From contig NZ_RKMB01000010.1 of assembly GCF_003797765.1 (NCBI RefSeq), positions 62,001 through 126,000 of the forward strand: 64,000 nucleotides of DNA, read 5' to 3'. A model generated the notes under the pieces. It saw only the letters and a program-made list of their open reading frames with translations, was not told the DNA's origin and ran no database searches. The translations under genes and the position numbers were made by a program. Positions 7,656 to 16,287 of the stretch are shown here, piece by piece. Every line of letters begins with the position of its first letter. Within the stretch, counting starts at the first letter, position 1. The stretch comes from Ramlibacter sp. WS9 (GTDB taxonomy: Bacteria; Pseudomonadota; Gammaproteobacteria; Burkholderiales; Burkholderiaceae_C).

Positions 7656-9239
7656 ATGAAACGTTTGTGTAGTTTGATCGTCCTGAGTTTGTTCATCGCT
7701 GGCTGCGCAAGCCCGAAGCCGCCTGCCGATCTCGTCGGCCGGGCGCTCGATGCGATGGGTGGCACAGAGGCGCTCGCCAAGCTGAAGTCCTTGAGCTTGA
7801 AAGGCACTGTCCGGCAGGCCGATCCCGAGCAGGCTTTCGAACCCGACGGCGAGTCCTGGCATACCAGCTCGGAATTCGAGCTGACCGCCGATCTGCCGGC
7901 GCAGGTCTTTCGGATCGACTGGGTGAAGAGCTACACGCTTCCCTTCCCGGTAAAACGCGCCTTCAGCGAGATCGTGACTCCGCAAGCAGGCTACGTGCTT
8001 GGCGTCGATACGATGCTGCGCAACAAGCAGAGCCTCGCCAACAATCCCCCGGCCCACGCGATGTCGGGGTTGCGGGTTGCGACGAACCAGCGTGAGTTGC
8101 TGCGGGCATCGCCCAGCCTCTTGCTGGAAATGCAGCGCCACCCGAGGGATGTGCGCGCGCGTTCGGATGTTGCGGTCGCCGGCGTCTTGCATCCGGCGCT
8201 CGACTACGCGGTCGGCCAGGTTACTTACACCGTCGTGTTCGACCCGCAGACTGCTCTTCCCATCCGAATCCGAACCATGGATCATGACAACATCTGGGGC
8301 GATGTCACCTACGACTTAGTGCTCTCGGATTGGCGGATGGTGGATGGTGTGCGCATTCCGGCGCGCCGTGTCTACGAGTTGCGCGGAAAGCCCGTGCAGG
8401 AGGTGCAACTCACGCAGTTGGCGATCAATGTTCCGATCGATGCCGCGCAATTCGAGCCACCTGCTGCGATCAAGGCCGGAGCGGCCGTCCCAGCGACCGG
8501 TCACAATCACCATCAATGGGTCATCCGCCGGCAGTTCATCGGCACGTACGTGGATTCCGACGATCCGGGGTTCGACAACAGAGCGATGTCCAGCTTGCGT
8601 CTCGATGAGGTGGCGCCGGGCGTGCAGTTCGTGGTCGGCGGCTCGCACAACAGCCTGATCGTCGAAATGAGCGACCACCTCATCGTGTTCGACGCCCCGG
8701 TGTCCGACGGCCAATCGCGCTGGACTTTGGCGGCTGCGAAGGCGAAATATCCCGGCAAGCCGGTGCGTACCCTGGTGCTGACGCATCACCACATGGACCA
8801 TGCGGGTGGCCTACGGACGTACGTGGCGCAGGGCGCGACTTTGGTCGTAGGCAAGGGCTCGGCGCGGCATTTCCGGGAGGTGCTCTCGGCCTCCTTCACC
8901 CACAATCCGGATCTGGCTGCGACCGACCTCAGTCGCGCCGCCATCATGGAGGTGTCCGACAAGCAGACCTTTTCAGACGGCCGGCGTGTGGTTTCAGTGC
9001 ACTTGGTGGAGAACCCGCATGCCGCGGGAATGCTGATCGGCTACGTTGCGGACCAGCGGTTGGGGTGGGTCACTGATCTGTGGCTGCCAGGGGCGCCGCT
9101 GCCACAGAAGATCACCCCCTTGCTCTCGTCGGTCGTCAACGGCGTAAAGAAAGCAGGCATCGCTCCTGTGCGCTTCGCGGGCGGGCACGGTTCAATTGCG
9201 CCATACGCACCTCTGGAGGCGCTGGCGACGGCAAACTGA
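7656..9239 (+). CDS. Metallo-beta-lactamase-fold hydrolase, lipoprotein
   Basis: 527 residues from the ATG at 7656, preceded by an AAAGAAAGTGAG ribosome site; a GTG 12 bp upstream is possible. The N-terminus KRLCSLIVLSLFIAGC ends in a lipobox with Cys17, so it is probably anchored in the periplasm or outer membrane. The first ~300 residues are an outer-membrane lipoprotein-like or unknown domain. The C-terminal ~200 residues are a metallo-beta-lactamase domain with HHHMDH (about residues 377-382), a variant of HxHxDH. Reaction unknown. It follows the truncated GMC head and may still be in the TRAP/aldehyde dehydrogenase unit. Confidence 0.82.
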   Translation: MKRLCSLIVLSLFIAGCASPKPPADLVGRALDAMGGTEALAKLKSLSLKGTVRQADPEQAFEPDGESWHTSSEFELTADLPAQVFRIDWVKSYTLPFPVKRAFSEIVTPQAGYVLGVDTMLRNKQSLANNPPAHAMSGLRVATNQRELLRASPSLLLEMQRHPRDVRARSDVAVAGVLHPALDYAVGQVTYTVVFDPQTALPIRIRTMDHDNIWGDVTYDLVLSDWRMVDGVRIPARRVYELRGKPVQEVQLTQLAINVPIDAAQFEPPAAIKAGAAVPATGHNHHQWVIRRQFIGTYVDSDDPGFDNRAMSSLRLDEVAPGVQFVVGGSHNSLIVEMSDHLIVFDAPVSDGQSRWTLAAAKAKYPGKPVRTLVLTHHHMDHAGGLRTYVAQGATLVVGKGSARHFREVLSASFTHNPDLAATDLSRAAIMEVSDKQTFSDGRRVVSVHLVENPHAAGMLIGYVADQRLGWVTDLWLPGAPLPQKITPLLSSVVNGVKKAGIAPVRFAGGHGSIAPYAPLEALATAN

Positions 9240-9284
9240 CATGTGCGTTGAGGCGACGCGGGCGCGACGTGGTTGAATGTTCAT

Positions 9285-9371
9285 ATGAAGTCCAAGCAGC
9301 CTGCCAGCGCCAAGATGCCATCACAACCCGAGGCACGGCCCGCGGCCGCTTCGAAGGTGGTTGCCACATGA
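9285..9371 (+). CDS. Possible 28-codon leader overlapping the patatin start
   Basis: An ATG at 9285 opens a lysine- and alanine-rich frame (MKSKQPASAKMPSQPEARP) that ends with TGA inside ATGA, where the A-T-G is the start of the patatin-like gene. It could be a short coupled leader. It could also be the true N-terminus of the patatin protein, split off by a frameshift near 9360, because basic low-complexity tails are common before this domain. Base composition alone does not decide. Confidence 0.3.
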   Translation: MKSKQPASAKMPSQPEARPAAASKVVAT

Positions 9372-10483
9372 CGGCCGCGAGCAAGCGCAAGCCCCTGCCT
9401 GGGCAAGTCGTGCTGGTCCTGCAAGGGGGTGGCGCGCTTGGCGCCTACCAGGCCGGGGTGTACCAGGCGATGCACGAGAGTGGCATCGAACCCGATTGGG
9501 TGATCGGGACCTCGATCGGCGCCATCAATGCCGCGTTGATTGCCGGCAATCCTCCCGGGCAGCGCCTGGATCGCTTGCGCAAGTTCTGGAAATTTAGCGA
9601 CGGCCCGGCCCCGGCTGTCGGGCCGCTGGCCTGGCTGGGCATGGACAGCTCGTTGGCGATGATGAACACGGTGATGCGCGGCATTCCGAATTTCTTCGAG
9701 CCCAACCCGGCTGCCCTGTTCGGAACGCACGCGGACGTAGGCGTCGAGGCGGCGTCGTACTACAGCATGGCACCACTGCGTGAGTCCTTGACATCGCTGA
9801 TTGGCAGCGGGCAGCTGGGGCAATGCAGTACCCGTCTCACAGTGGGCGCAGTAAATGCACGCAGTGGCGAGATGCGCTACTTCGACAGTCGCCACGAGAC
9901 GCTCTCTACCGACCACGTACTGGCATCCGGCGCCTTGCCGCCCGCGTTTCCCGCCGTGCGCATCGAAGGCGAGCCGTACTGGGACGGCGGCATCTACTCC
10001 AACACACCGATCGAAGCGGTGTTCGATGACCACCCGCGGCGCGACTCTCTCATCTTTGCAGTCGACGTGTGGCAGCCGGACGGGCCTGAGCCACAGTCCA
10101 TCTGGCAAGTGATGGGTCGCCAGAAAGACATTCAGTATGCGAGCCGTACCCAAAGCCACCTTGCGCGGCAAGAGCAGATCCAGCGGCTGCGTCGAGTGAT
10201 CCGGGAGATGGAGAAGCACGTTCCGGCCGGCCAGCGATCCGATCCCGAGGTGCGGGAGCTGGCCACCTATGGTTGCGGAGCGACGATGCACGTGCTTCGG
10301 CTGCTCGCGCCTCGGCTCGAGGGCGAGAGCCAAGCCAAGGACATCGATTTCACTGTTGCCGGCGTGCGCACCCGTTGGCAGGCGGGCTACAAAGACACGC
10401 TGGCGATGATCGAACGGGCCCCCTGGGAGGCGCCGGTGGACCTGATCGCGGGCGTGGTCGAACACTTGGGGGCCAAGCGCTGA
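9368..10483 (+). CDS. Patatin-like phospholipase with C-terminal DUF3734
   Basis: About 371 residues. The patatin signatures are all present: the oxyanion loop GGGALGAYQAGV, the nucleophile elbow GTSIGAIN (serine in GxSxG) and the WDGGIYSNTP box that carries the catalytic aspartate. The C-terminal third (RQEQIQRLRRVIREM onward) matches the DUF3734 extension found in proteobacterial patatins often linked to polyhydroxybutyrate metabolism. Predicted lipid or acyl-ester hydrolase, cytoplasmic, with no signal peptide. It converges with the LysR gene at 10535; the 51-bp gap holds an inverted repeat. Confidence 0.9.
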   Translation: MTAASKRKPLPGQVVLVLQGGGALGAYQAGVYQAMHESGIEPDWVIGTSIGAINAALIAGNPPGQRLDRLRKFWKFSDGPAPAVGPLAWLGMDSSLAMMNTVMRGIPNFFEPNPAALFGTHADVGVEAASYYSMAPLRESLTSLIGSGQLGQCSTRLTVGAVNARSGEMRYFDSRHETLSTDHVLASGALPPAFPAVRIEGEPYWDGGIYSNTPIEAVFDDHPRRDSLIFAVDVWQPDGPEPQSIWQVMGRQKDIQYASRTQSHLARQEQIQRLRRVIREMEKHVPAGQRSDPEVRELATYGCGATMHVLRLLAPRLEGESQAKDIDFTVAGVRTRWQAGYKDTLAMIERAPWEAPVDLIAGVVEHLGAKR

Positions 10484-10488
10484 AGGAA

Positions 10489-10515
10489 TTGCGGCGAGTG
10501 TTGAGTCGGCCGCAA
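10489..10515. terminator. Inverted repeat between convergent genes, weak terminator candidate
   Basis: TTGCGGC (10489-10495) and GCCGCAA (10509-10515) are perfect 7-bp arms around a 13-base loop, in the gap between the patatin gene and the convergent LysR gene. There is no clear T run on either side, so intrinsic termination is only a possibility. Confidence 0.3.
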
Positions 10516-10534
10516 ACAGGTCACACCAAGCCTC

Positions 10535-11494
10535 CTAGTCCACGGGGGTGTCGCGTGTACCTTCGAAGGCCGAGACACCCAGAGGCAGCGCCGACATGAT
10601 GTGGGTCTTCAGGGCCAGTTGGAACGGTGAAAGCTCCTTGTCGTTGCGGCAGACGATGTAGAGGGGGATGCTCATTTCCAGGCCGGGTGTGTGCACCCGG
10701 CGGAGGTCGCCGCGGCTGAAATCGTTCGCGACGGCAGAGGGCCGAAAGAAGCAAACGCCCAAGTCGCGGCGCACGGCTTCCTTCTGCGCTTCGGGGTGCC
10801 CGAGTTCCAGCACGATGTGGCGTGAGGCGATGCCATTGGCGCGCAATTGCCCTTCCTCGAGCTGTTGTGCGACCAGGCTGTAAGTGCTGATGAACGGCAA
10901 GCGCGATATCGCGTCCCGCTCGACGCTTTCCCCCACCCATTTACTTTGGGGTGCGCTAACCAGCAGGAGCGTCTCGTTCCACAGCGGCTCGGCCGCTACG
11001 CCTTCCAGGTTCTGGTTGGGTGAGATCGTGATCACGGCGAAATCCGCGGCGCCGCTGCGGACCGACTCGAGTGCCGCCAGGGGGGTCGAAACCACGATCT
11101 GGACCCGCCCTTCGGGATTCTGAAGATAGAAGTCGCAAACGAGTGGGGGCAGCAGATAGGACCCCGCGCTCATCGATGCCGCGACCACAGCCCTGCCGGG
11201 GCCGGTCGCCTCGGCACCGGCGAGTTCCCGCTGGAGTTCGCGTGTTCTGGTGAGCACCCCCTGTGCCCACTTCAACACGCGGCTGCCCGACTCGGTCAAT
11301 GCGATGCCCCGGCCTTCGCGCCGAATGAGTGCGGCACCGAGTTTTTCCTCCAGGCTTCGAATATGCGCCGTCACCACCGGTTGGGAAATGCACAGCTGGT
11401 CCGCGGCGCGCGTGATGCTCTGCAACTCGGCGACGACACAGAGAACCTCGAGCTTTTGAAGCGTCAGGTTGGAATCGAAGCCGCGCATAAGCAT
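10535..11494 (-). CDS. LysR-family regulator, likely controller of the CATAGTC regulon
   Basis: 319 residues: an N-terminal winged HTH (LQKLEVLCVVAELQSITRAA, then LCISQPVVTAHIRSLEEKLG) and a C-terminal LysR substrate domain. It is divergent to the DoxX/FAD-protein operon. The palindrome at 11518-11535 lies 24 bp upstream of its start and centred near -65 of the opposite promoter, the classic LysR layout of autorepression plus divergent activation. Because the identical operator occurs before four other units between 3 and 26 kb, I infer that this protein controls all five. An alternative start lies 6 bp further in (MRGFDS). Ligand unknown. Confidence 0.9.
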   Translation of the reverse strand: MLMRGFDSNLTLQKLEVLCVVAELQSITRAADQLCISQPVVTAHIRSLEEKLGAALIRREGRGIALTESGSRVLKWAQGVLTRTRELQRELAGAEATGPGRAVVAASMSAGSYLLPPLVCDFYLQNPEGRVQIVVSTPLAALESVRSGAADFAVITISPNQNLEGVAAEPLWNETLLLVSAPQSKWVGESVERDAISRLPFISTYSLVAQQLEEGQLRANGIASRHIVLELGHPEAQKEAVRRDLGVCFFRPSAVANDFSRGDLRRVHTPGLEMSIPLYIVCRNDKELSPFQLALKTHIMSALPLGVSAFEGTRDTPVD

Positions 11495-11517
11495 TTACCC
11501 CAGTGTTGATGCCAAAG

Positions 11518-11585
11518 CATAGTCGGTTGACTATGTCCGCGGCCAATATTTTGAATTGGACCGGCGTCAATGCGCAAACTACGAT
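11518..11585 (+). promoter_or_regulatory. LysR-type operator and promoter, copy 2 (divergent to lysR)
   Basis: CATAGTC-GGTT-GACTATG at 11518-11535 with perfect 7-bp arms; then ATATTTTGAATTGGACC, -35 TTGGAC (11556-11561), an 18-bp spacer and -10 TACGAT (11580-11585). Transcription would start near 11592, placing the palindrome centre at -65. It drives the DoxX/FAD-protein/ferredoxin/Bug operon rightward and lies at the 5' end of the LysR gene on the other strand. Confidence 0.87.
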
Positions 11586-11612
11586 TCCCCCCGGCTCAAC
11601 TCGGAGAAGCAC

Positions 11613-12026
11613 ATGACAGCGGTTTTTGATTCGAAGCAGGACTTGGTGGCACTGCTGGGGCGCATTTTTCTGGCGGCCATCTTCGTGATCACCGGATACC
11701 TCAAGATTGCCGGCTTCGCCGGCGTGACGGGCTACATCGCGAGCAAGGGACTGCCCATGCCAGCGGTTTTGGCCGGCCTGACCGTGGTGCTCGAGCTCGT
11801 GGGTGGGGCGATGATCCTGTCCGGGTGGAAGTCGCGCTGGGTCGCTCTGGTTTTCTTCCTCTGGCTCATCCCCACGTCGTTGATCTTTCATGCGTTCTGG
11901 GCGGCGCCCGCAGGGCAGGAGTCAGCGCAGCAGATCCAGTTCCTGAAAAACGTCTCGATCATGGGCGGAATGCTGTTCCTGATGGCGTACGGGCCCGGCC
12001 GTTACAGCGTCGATGGAGGCCGCTGA
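11613..12026 (+). CDS. DoxX-family membrane protein
   Basis: 137 residues from the ATG at 11613, preceded by a GGAGA site; a longer frame reads into the promoter and is rejected. Four membrane helices with the DoxX pattern LGRIFLAAIFVITGYLKIAGF at the N-terminus and LVGGAMILSGW in the middle. DoxX proteins are inner-membrane proteins linked to redox or quinone functions; the name comes from the small subunit of thiosulfate:quinone oxidoreductase in Acidianus. First gene of the operon under operator copy 2; the FAD protein starts 7 bp after its stop, which makes an electron path from the FAD/ferredoxin pair to quinone conceivable (inference). Confidence 0.85.
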   Translation: MTAVFDSKQDLVALLGRIFLAAIFVITGYLKIAGFAGVTGYIASKGLPMPAVLAGLTVVLELVGGAMILSGWKSRWVALVFFLWLIPTSLIFHAFWAAPAGQESAQQIQFLKNVSIMGGMLFLMAYGPGRYSVDGGR

Positions 12027-12032
12027 GAGATC

Positions 12033-13799
12033 ATGGCGATGCGAAATGTTGACGTAATCGACTCGGACGTGCTGGTGATCGGCGGCGGGTTCGCGGGTGT
12101 CTGGGCCGCGCTGCGGGCGGCCGAATTGGGCGCACAGGTGGTCCTTGTGGACAAAGCCTATGTCAGCCGAAGCGGCGCTTCCACGATGTCGGGGGGTATC
12201 ACCACCTGCCCACTTCCAGAGGATGATCTGGACAGCTGGGTCGAAGAGTTCGTCGTCAAAGGCGACTTCATGTGTGACCAGGCTTGGACACGCAAGCTGC
12301 TCGAAGGGCAGCGTCAGCGGGTGATGGAACTTGCCGAGTGGGGTGTGCCGATCGTGCGTGACGAAGAGGGAAAGATTCGCCGCTTCACGAGCCGGGGCAT
12401 GGTCAAGGTGCGGGTGATGCAATACACCCCGAAACTCGCAATGGAAGCGTTGCGCCGCGAAGCCGTAAAGCAGGGCGTACGCATCATCGACCGCTTCTGC
12501 ATCACTGACTTGATGACCAGTGACAACGCCTACCCCACAAGCGGAAGCATCACCGGGGCATTTGGGTTCGACGTGAAAAGCGGCGCGTGCACAGCCTTTC
12601 GGGCGAAGCAAACTCTACTTGCAACGGGCATGCTGAACATCAAGGGAATCTACAAGGTCGACAACGATACGGGTGACGGTGTGGCGATGGCCTGGAGGGC
12701 GGGCGCGCGACTGCTGGACATGGAGTTCACATTCAATGGCCACTTCTCGTTGGTCATGAAGCAGTACAACCTGGGAAGCTACAACGTTGCTGTCGCGAAC
12801 GGTGCGCGCCTGGTCAACCGGCACGGCGAGCGGTTCATGGGCAAGTATGACCCGATCCGCTTCGAGCGCAGCGAACTCTCGCGCGTGGTGGCTGCGTTCG
12901 TGCGGGAAATTGCATCAGGCAATGGCCCTGTGTATCTGGATCTGCGCTACTGCGTGGAGTCTTACTGGGCCACCTTGAAGGTGCTCTCCGATGCGAGCGG
13001 CGGCACCATCTTGCTTTCTGACAAGATTCCCGATCCGCGCGTGCATCCAGTGCCCATCGAAGCCAATTGGGGCCTATGGGCCGGAGGTCAAGGCGGCATC
13101 GGCATCGATATCGATTGCCGCACCAATCTGCCGGGGCTTTTCGCCGCGGGATCCAACGCAAGGAATCCCGCCACCGGCACGCACGCAAGCGCGGGGTCGC
13201 CCACGGCATTCGCGATGAACTCGGGCTTCTTCGCCGGCGAAGCAGCCGCGCGCGAAGCTGCAACGATGGACCTTCCCGTTCTGGCAGCAGGCCAGCTTCA
13301 GGAGCTTGCGGAAAAGGCCGTCGCGCCATTGGAAAGAGCGGCGGCCGGCATCACTGTCGATTCGCTGCACGACGAACTGTCGACGGTCGCGGGCGACATT
13401 ACGCAATCCATGGAGTGGAGCGAGCCAAAGCTGAAGACGATGCTGGCGCGCGCCGACAGCCTGCATTCGAAGGCCGGAGCGACCGGCGCATCCAGCGTCC
13501 ACGACCTGGTGAAGCTTCACGAAGCGCGCAATGTCTGCGAGAACCTCCGCGTGGTCTATCTCAGTGCGCTAGACCGAACGGAGAGCCGCGAGTGGGTGTA
13601 TCGCTCGGACTTCCCGGTCACCGACGACGACAACTGGTTCTGCTCCCACGGTATGCGCAGCACCTCGGATGGCTCGCTATTCGAGCGGCTGCCCTTTCCG
13701 CCAGGCAGTCCTGCCCTGACACGCGCCAAGCAACCTCCTCGACCCAGCCCGATCGCCGCGATTTTTGCCGGCACCTATGAGCCCTCGTTGTATGAATGA
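12033..13799 (+). CDS. FAD-binding oxidoreductase, fumarate reductase/AprA-like flavoprotein
   Basis: 588 residues. The N-terminal Rossmann motif DVLVIGGGFAGVWAALRAAE and the acidic VVLVDK define the FAD site; FAAGSNARNPATGTHASAGSPTAFAMNSGF near residue 370-400 is the second FAD-contact loop; the C-terminus is helical as in the succinate dehydrogenase/adenylylsulfate reductase flavoprotein family. With the overlapping 2x4Fe-4S ferredoxin gene it forms an AprAB-like pair. Because sulfate-assimilation or dissimilatory genes are absent and the neighbours are catabolic, I infer a redox enzyme acting on an organic acid or CoA ester, not sulfite oxidation. Predicted cytoplasmic. Confidence 0.87.
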   Translation: MAMRNVDVIDSDVLVIGGGFAGVWAALRAAELGAQVVLVDKAYVSRSGASTMSGGITTCPLPEDDLDSWVEEFVVKGDFMCDQAWTRKLLEGQRQRVMELAEWGVPIVRDEEGKIRRFTSRGMVKVRVMQYTPKLAMEALRREAVKQGVRIIDRFCITDLMTSDNAYPTSGSITGAFGFDVKSGACTAFRAKQTLLATGMLNIKGIYKVDNDTGDGVAMAWRAGARLLDMEFTFNGHFSLVMKQYNLGSYNVAVANGARLVNRHGERFMGKYDPIRFERSELSRVVAAFVREIASGNGPVYLDLRYCVESYWATLKVLSDASGGTILLSDKIPDPRVHPVPIEANWGLWAGGQGGIGIDIDCRTNLPGLFAAGSNARNPATGTHASAGSPTAFAMNSGFFAGEAAAREAATMDLPVLAAGQLQELAEKAVAPLERAAAGITVDSLHDELSTVAGDITQSMEWSEPKLKTMLARADSLHSKAGATGASSVHDLVKLHEARNVCENLRVVYLSALDRTESREWVYRSDFPVTDDDNWFCSHGMRSTSDGSLFERLPFPPGSPALTRAKQPPRPSPIAAIFAGTYEPSLYE

Positions 13800-14097
13800 A
13801 CAAGACATGCGGTCCACCCGAGTACCGGTGGCCCTGGACGCAGCGCTCTGCACCGATTGCCGGAAGTGCCTTGATGCCTGCCCGACAGACGTTTTCCAGA
13901 TTAACGTCCAAAGCCAGCGAGTGGAAGCGCTCTATGCACGTGATTGCCACGTTTGCTTCCTTTGCGTGGCCGACTGTCCTGTGGGAGCAATCAAGGTGGA
14001 CTGGGATGCGCCGAACCCCCGGCACCGGAGTGTCTATGACGTACTGGACATGGAACTTGTCCCTTTCGACGCACGCGCTCATGCAGATGAAGCATGA
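13792..14097 (+). CDS. Two-cluster 4Fe-4S ferredoxin-like subunit
   Basis: About 101 residues from the ATG at 13792, which overlaps the flavoprotein stop by 8 bp. Two cysteine motifs are visible: CTDCRKCLDACP near residue 22 and CHVCFLCVADCP near 55, each fit for a 4Fe-4S cluster. The overlap and order imply a stoichiometric partner of the FAD protein, as AprB is to AprA. It probably carries electrons from the flavin to an acceptor, possibly the membrane through the DoxX protein encoded two genes upstream (inference). Confidence 0.87.
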   Translation: MNEQDMRSTRVPVALDAALCTDCRKCLDACPTDVFQINVQSQRVEALYARDCHVCFLCVADCPVGAIKVDWDAPNPRHRSVYDVLDMELVPFDARAHADEA

Positions 14098-14182
14098 CGC
14101 TCGGTTCGACTCCTTCGGTTCATTGTTTTCTGCTGAAAAAGCACGCCGCTCGAACGAAACATTTGCACGTTAAAGGTCATCT

Positions 14183-15154
14183 ATGAATAAGCGCGATCTC
14201 CTGAAGTTCTTGGCACTGTCCGGCACGAGCGCGCCTTGGCTCGCAATGGCGCAGGACTTCCCCATCAAACCCGTAAAGATCGTGCTGCCGGTTCCCCCCG
14301 GCGGCGGAGCTGACGTCATGGGGCGAGGCCTGGCTCTTCGGCTGCAGGAAAAATGGAATCAGCCGGTCATCGTCGAAAACCGTCCCGGTGCGGGGGGCGC
14401 GATAGGCGCCGAGTATGTGTATCGTGCGGCCCCGGATGGCCATACGCTGCTGCTGACGCCCCAGGCCCCCCTGGTGACGTTGAAGCTGTTCAACTCCAAA
14501 CTGGGCTTCGATCCGGATCTGCTGTCGCCGGTTTCGATTTTCATCCGCGCCAGCGCTGCGATGGTGGCCAGCGCGAAGACGCCCGCGACGACGATGCAGC
14601 AACTCGTTGCCTATGCCAAGGCCAATCCTGGAAAGCTCAACTATGCTTCCACCGGACCGGGCAGCATTGCGCAGCTTGCTGCGGAACAATTCAACGTCAT
14701 GACCAAGACAAAGATGGTCGAAGTTCCCTATCAAGGCGTGGCTCCCGCCTACGTGGCGTTGCTGGCCGGCGACGTCGATGTTCTGTTCGATTCGGTGGGG
14801 AACTCGGTACAACACGTTCAGGCCGGAAAGATCAATGTTCTGGGGATGGCGACCGACAAGCGGCTCACTGAATTTCCCAACGTACCGACCATGGGAGAGT
14901 TCTTGCCCGGATTTTCCGCGCCGCTGTGGATCGGTATTGCGGCGCCTCCGAAGACGCCGACTGCGATTGCCTCGCGTATTGCAGCCGCGGTAGCCGAGGC
15001 GACGAAGCACCCTGAAATGGTCAAGATCGTACGAACCAGCAGCGTCGGAACCGATGTCATGGGAAGCGACCCCGAGCAGATGACCAGCGCAATCAGGACG
15101 GAAAGAGAACTGTGGATCAACGTCATCAAGAACTCCGGCTTAAAGGTGGCGTAG
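14183..15154 (+). CDS. Bug/TctC-family periplasmic solute receptor 1
   Basis: 323 residues with a signal region ending near APWLAMA. The Bug hallmarks are present: KIVLPVPPGGGADVMGRGLA (ligand-binding loop), VIVENRPGAGGAIGAEYV and LNYASTGPGSIAQLAAE. It binds a carboxylate in the periplasm. No TctA/TctB membrane subunits are encoded in this window, so this is an orphan receptor, as is usual in Burkholderiales; it may use a distant TctAB or have a sensing role. It is the fourth gene of the operon under operator copy 2. The following esterase gene seems to start within its last 43 bp. Confidence 0.92.
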   Translation: MNKRDLLKFLALSGTSAPWLAMAQDFPIKPVKIVLPVPPGGGADVMGRGLALRLQEKWNQPVIVENRPGAGGAIGAEYVYRAAPDGHTLLLTPQAPLVTLKLFNSKLGFDPDLLSPVSIFIRASAAMVASAKTPATTMQQLVAYAKANPGKLNYASTGPGSIAQLAAEQFNVMTKTKMVEVPYQGVAPAYVALLAGDVDVLFDSVGNSVQHVQAGKINVLGMATDKRLTEFPNVPTMGEFLPGFSAPLWIGIAAPPKTPTAIASRIAAAVAEATKHPEMVKIVRTSSVGTDVMGSDPEQMTSAIRTERELWINVIKNSGLKVA

Positions 15155-16044
15155 ACGCCCCGGAGCTTGCTCGCGCACTGCGTCAAGTGGGCACGGACGT
15201 GGGGCCGGAAGTGCGTGAAGCGACAACGGCAATCTACAGCCGGCTTCATTCAACGCACCACGAGGCCACAGTTTCGAGAAACCTGGCTTACGGTCCGAAC
15301 TCCAGGCATGCCTGCAATATTTTCGTCCCAGCCGGACGTGCCGCGGCGCCAAGGCCGATGGTGGTTTTTGTTCATGGCGGCGGTTTCACCAAGGGCGACA
15401 AGGAACTGGCCGACACTCCCTTTTACGACAACTTCGGCTACTGGGCGGCGCGGCACGATTTCATTGGCGTGACCTCGTCCTACCGCCTGGCGCCCGAATT
15501 CAAATGGCCTGCCGGCGGGGACGATGTCGAGGCGCTCTTGAAATGGCTTTGTGTTCAGGCCGACACCTATGGCGCAGACAACCGGCAGATTTTTCTGGTG
15601 GGCCATTCCGCGGGTGCCACACACGTGGCAACTTGCCTTTCCCGCCTGGATGACGACCTGCGCAAGCACGTGGCCGGAGCAATTCTCAACTCCGGCATTT
15701 ACGACGTGGCGTCCGCGGCCGGCAGCAGCATCGGCGGCGTCCTTGCAGGCTATTTCGGTCCGGACGTGAGCGCCTATCCGGAGATGTCTTCGGTGCCGGC
15801 GCTTTCGGGGCTCGGCATCCCTTTGATGGTAACGGTGAACGAGCGGGAGCCGCATGAGTTCCAGAGGCAAGGGCTCGAGGCCGTGCGTGAAATTTTCCAG
15901 GCTGGTTCGCCCCTGCCGCATTTCGTGACGCTATGGGGCCACAACCACTATTCGTCCCTGCTGCATGTGGGCCTGGCGCAGGGTGACATGCTTGGCGAGC
16001 ACATGCAGTGCTTCGTGTCATCGGTGCGTCATGGGCGCTCATGA
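15112..16044 (+). CDS. Alpha/beta hydrolase, carboxylesterase type
   Basis: About 310 residues. FVHGGGFTKGD is the HGGG oxyanion motif, VGHSAGATHV is the GxSxG nucleophile elbow, and the C-terminal GHNHYSSLLH supplies the likely catalytic His. This places it in the hormone-sensitive-lipase/kynurenine-formamidase-like branch. It may cleave an ester or amide of the pathway substrate in the cytoplasm; no signal peptide is visible. The GTG start at 15112 lies inside the Bug gene behind a GAAAGAGAA site; a later GTG at 15187 cannot be excluded. Confidence 0.82.
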   Translation: MDQRHQELRLKGGVDAPELARALRQVGTDVGPEVREATTAIYSRLHSTHHEATVSRNLAYGPNSRHACNIFVPAGRAAAPRPMVVFVHGGGFTKGDKELADTPFYDNFGYWAARHDFIGVTSSYRLAPEFKWPAGGDDVEALLKWLCVQADTYGADNRQIFLVGHSAGATHVATCLSRLDDDLRKHVAGAILNSGIYDVASAAGSSIGGVLAGYFGPDVSAYPEMSSVPALSGLGIPLMVTVNEREPHEFQRQGLEAVREIFQAGSPLPHFVTLWGHNHYSSLLHVGLAQGDMLGEHMQCFVSSVRHGRS

Positions 16045-16172
16045 AATCGTGGCGGCGACGCCGTGCTGGAACGCCTCCACAAGATAGCGCGATTCAGGAA
16101 GTGGCTGCTTGAGCAGGTCCGGCCGTTTCCGCGAAACCGCGCATAAGTTTCACGCTCTTATCGAGCGCGAAG

Positions 16173-16241
16173 CATAGTTGCCTGACTATGCCTACAGGCA
16201 CTATTTTGAATTGGACCCGCCACCGACGCGCAAATTAATAT
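16173..16241 (+). promoter_or_regulatory. LysR-type operator and promoter, copy 3 (Bug/SnoaL/ligase unit)
   Basis: CATAGTT-GCCT-GACTATG at 16173-16190, with one arm mismatch; then CTATTTTGAATTGGACC, -35 TTGGAC (16211-16216), a 19-bp spacer and -10 TAATAT (16236-16241). This copy has the best -10 of the five and its spacer is one base longer. It aligns with copy 2 well beyond the operator, through GCGCAAA and GGCTCA, so the two probably arose by duplication. Confidence 0.83.
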
Positions 16242-16287
16242 TCCCGTCGGCTCAGTTCGTGGCAACCCATACATCGCAGGAGACAAC

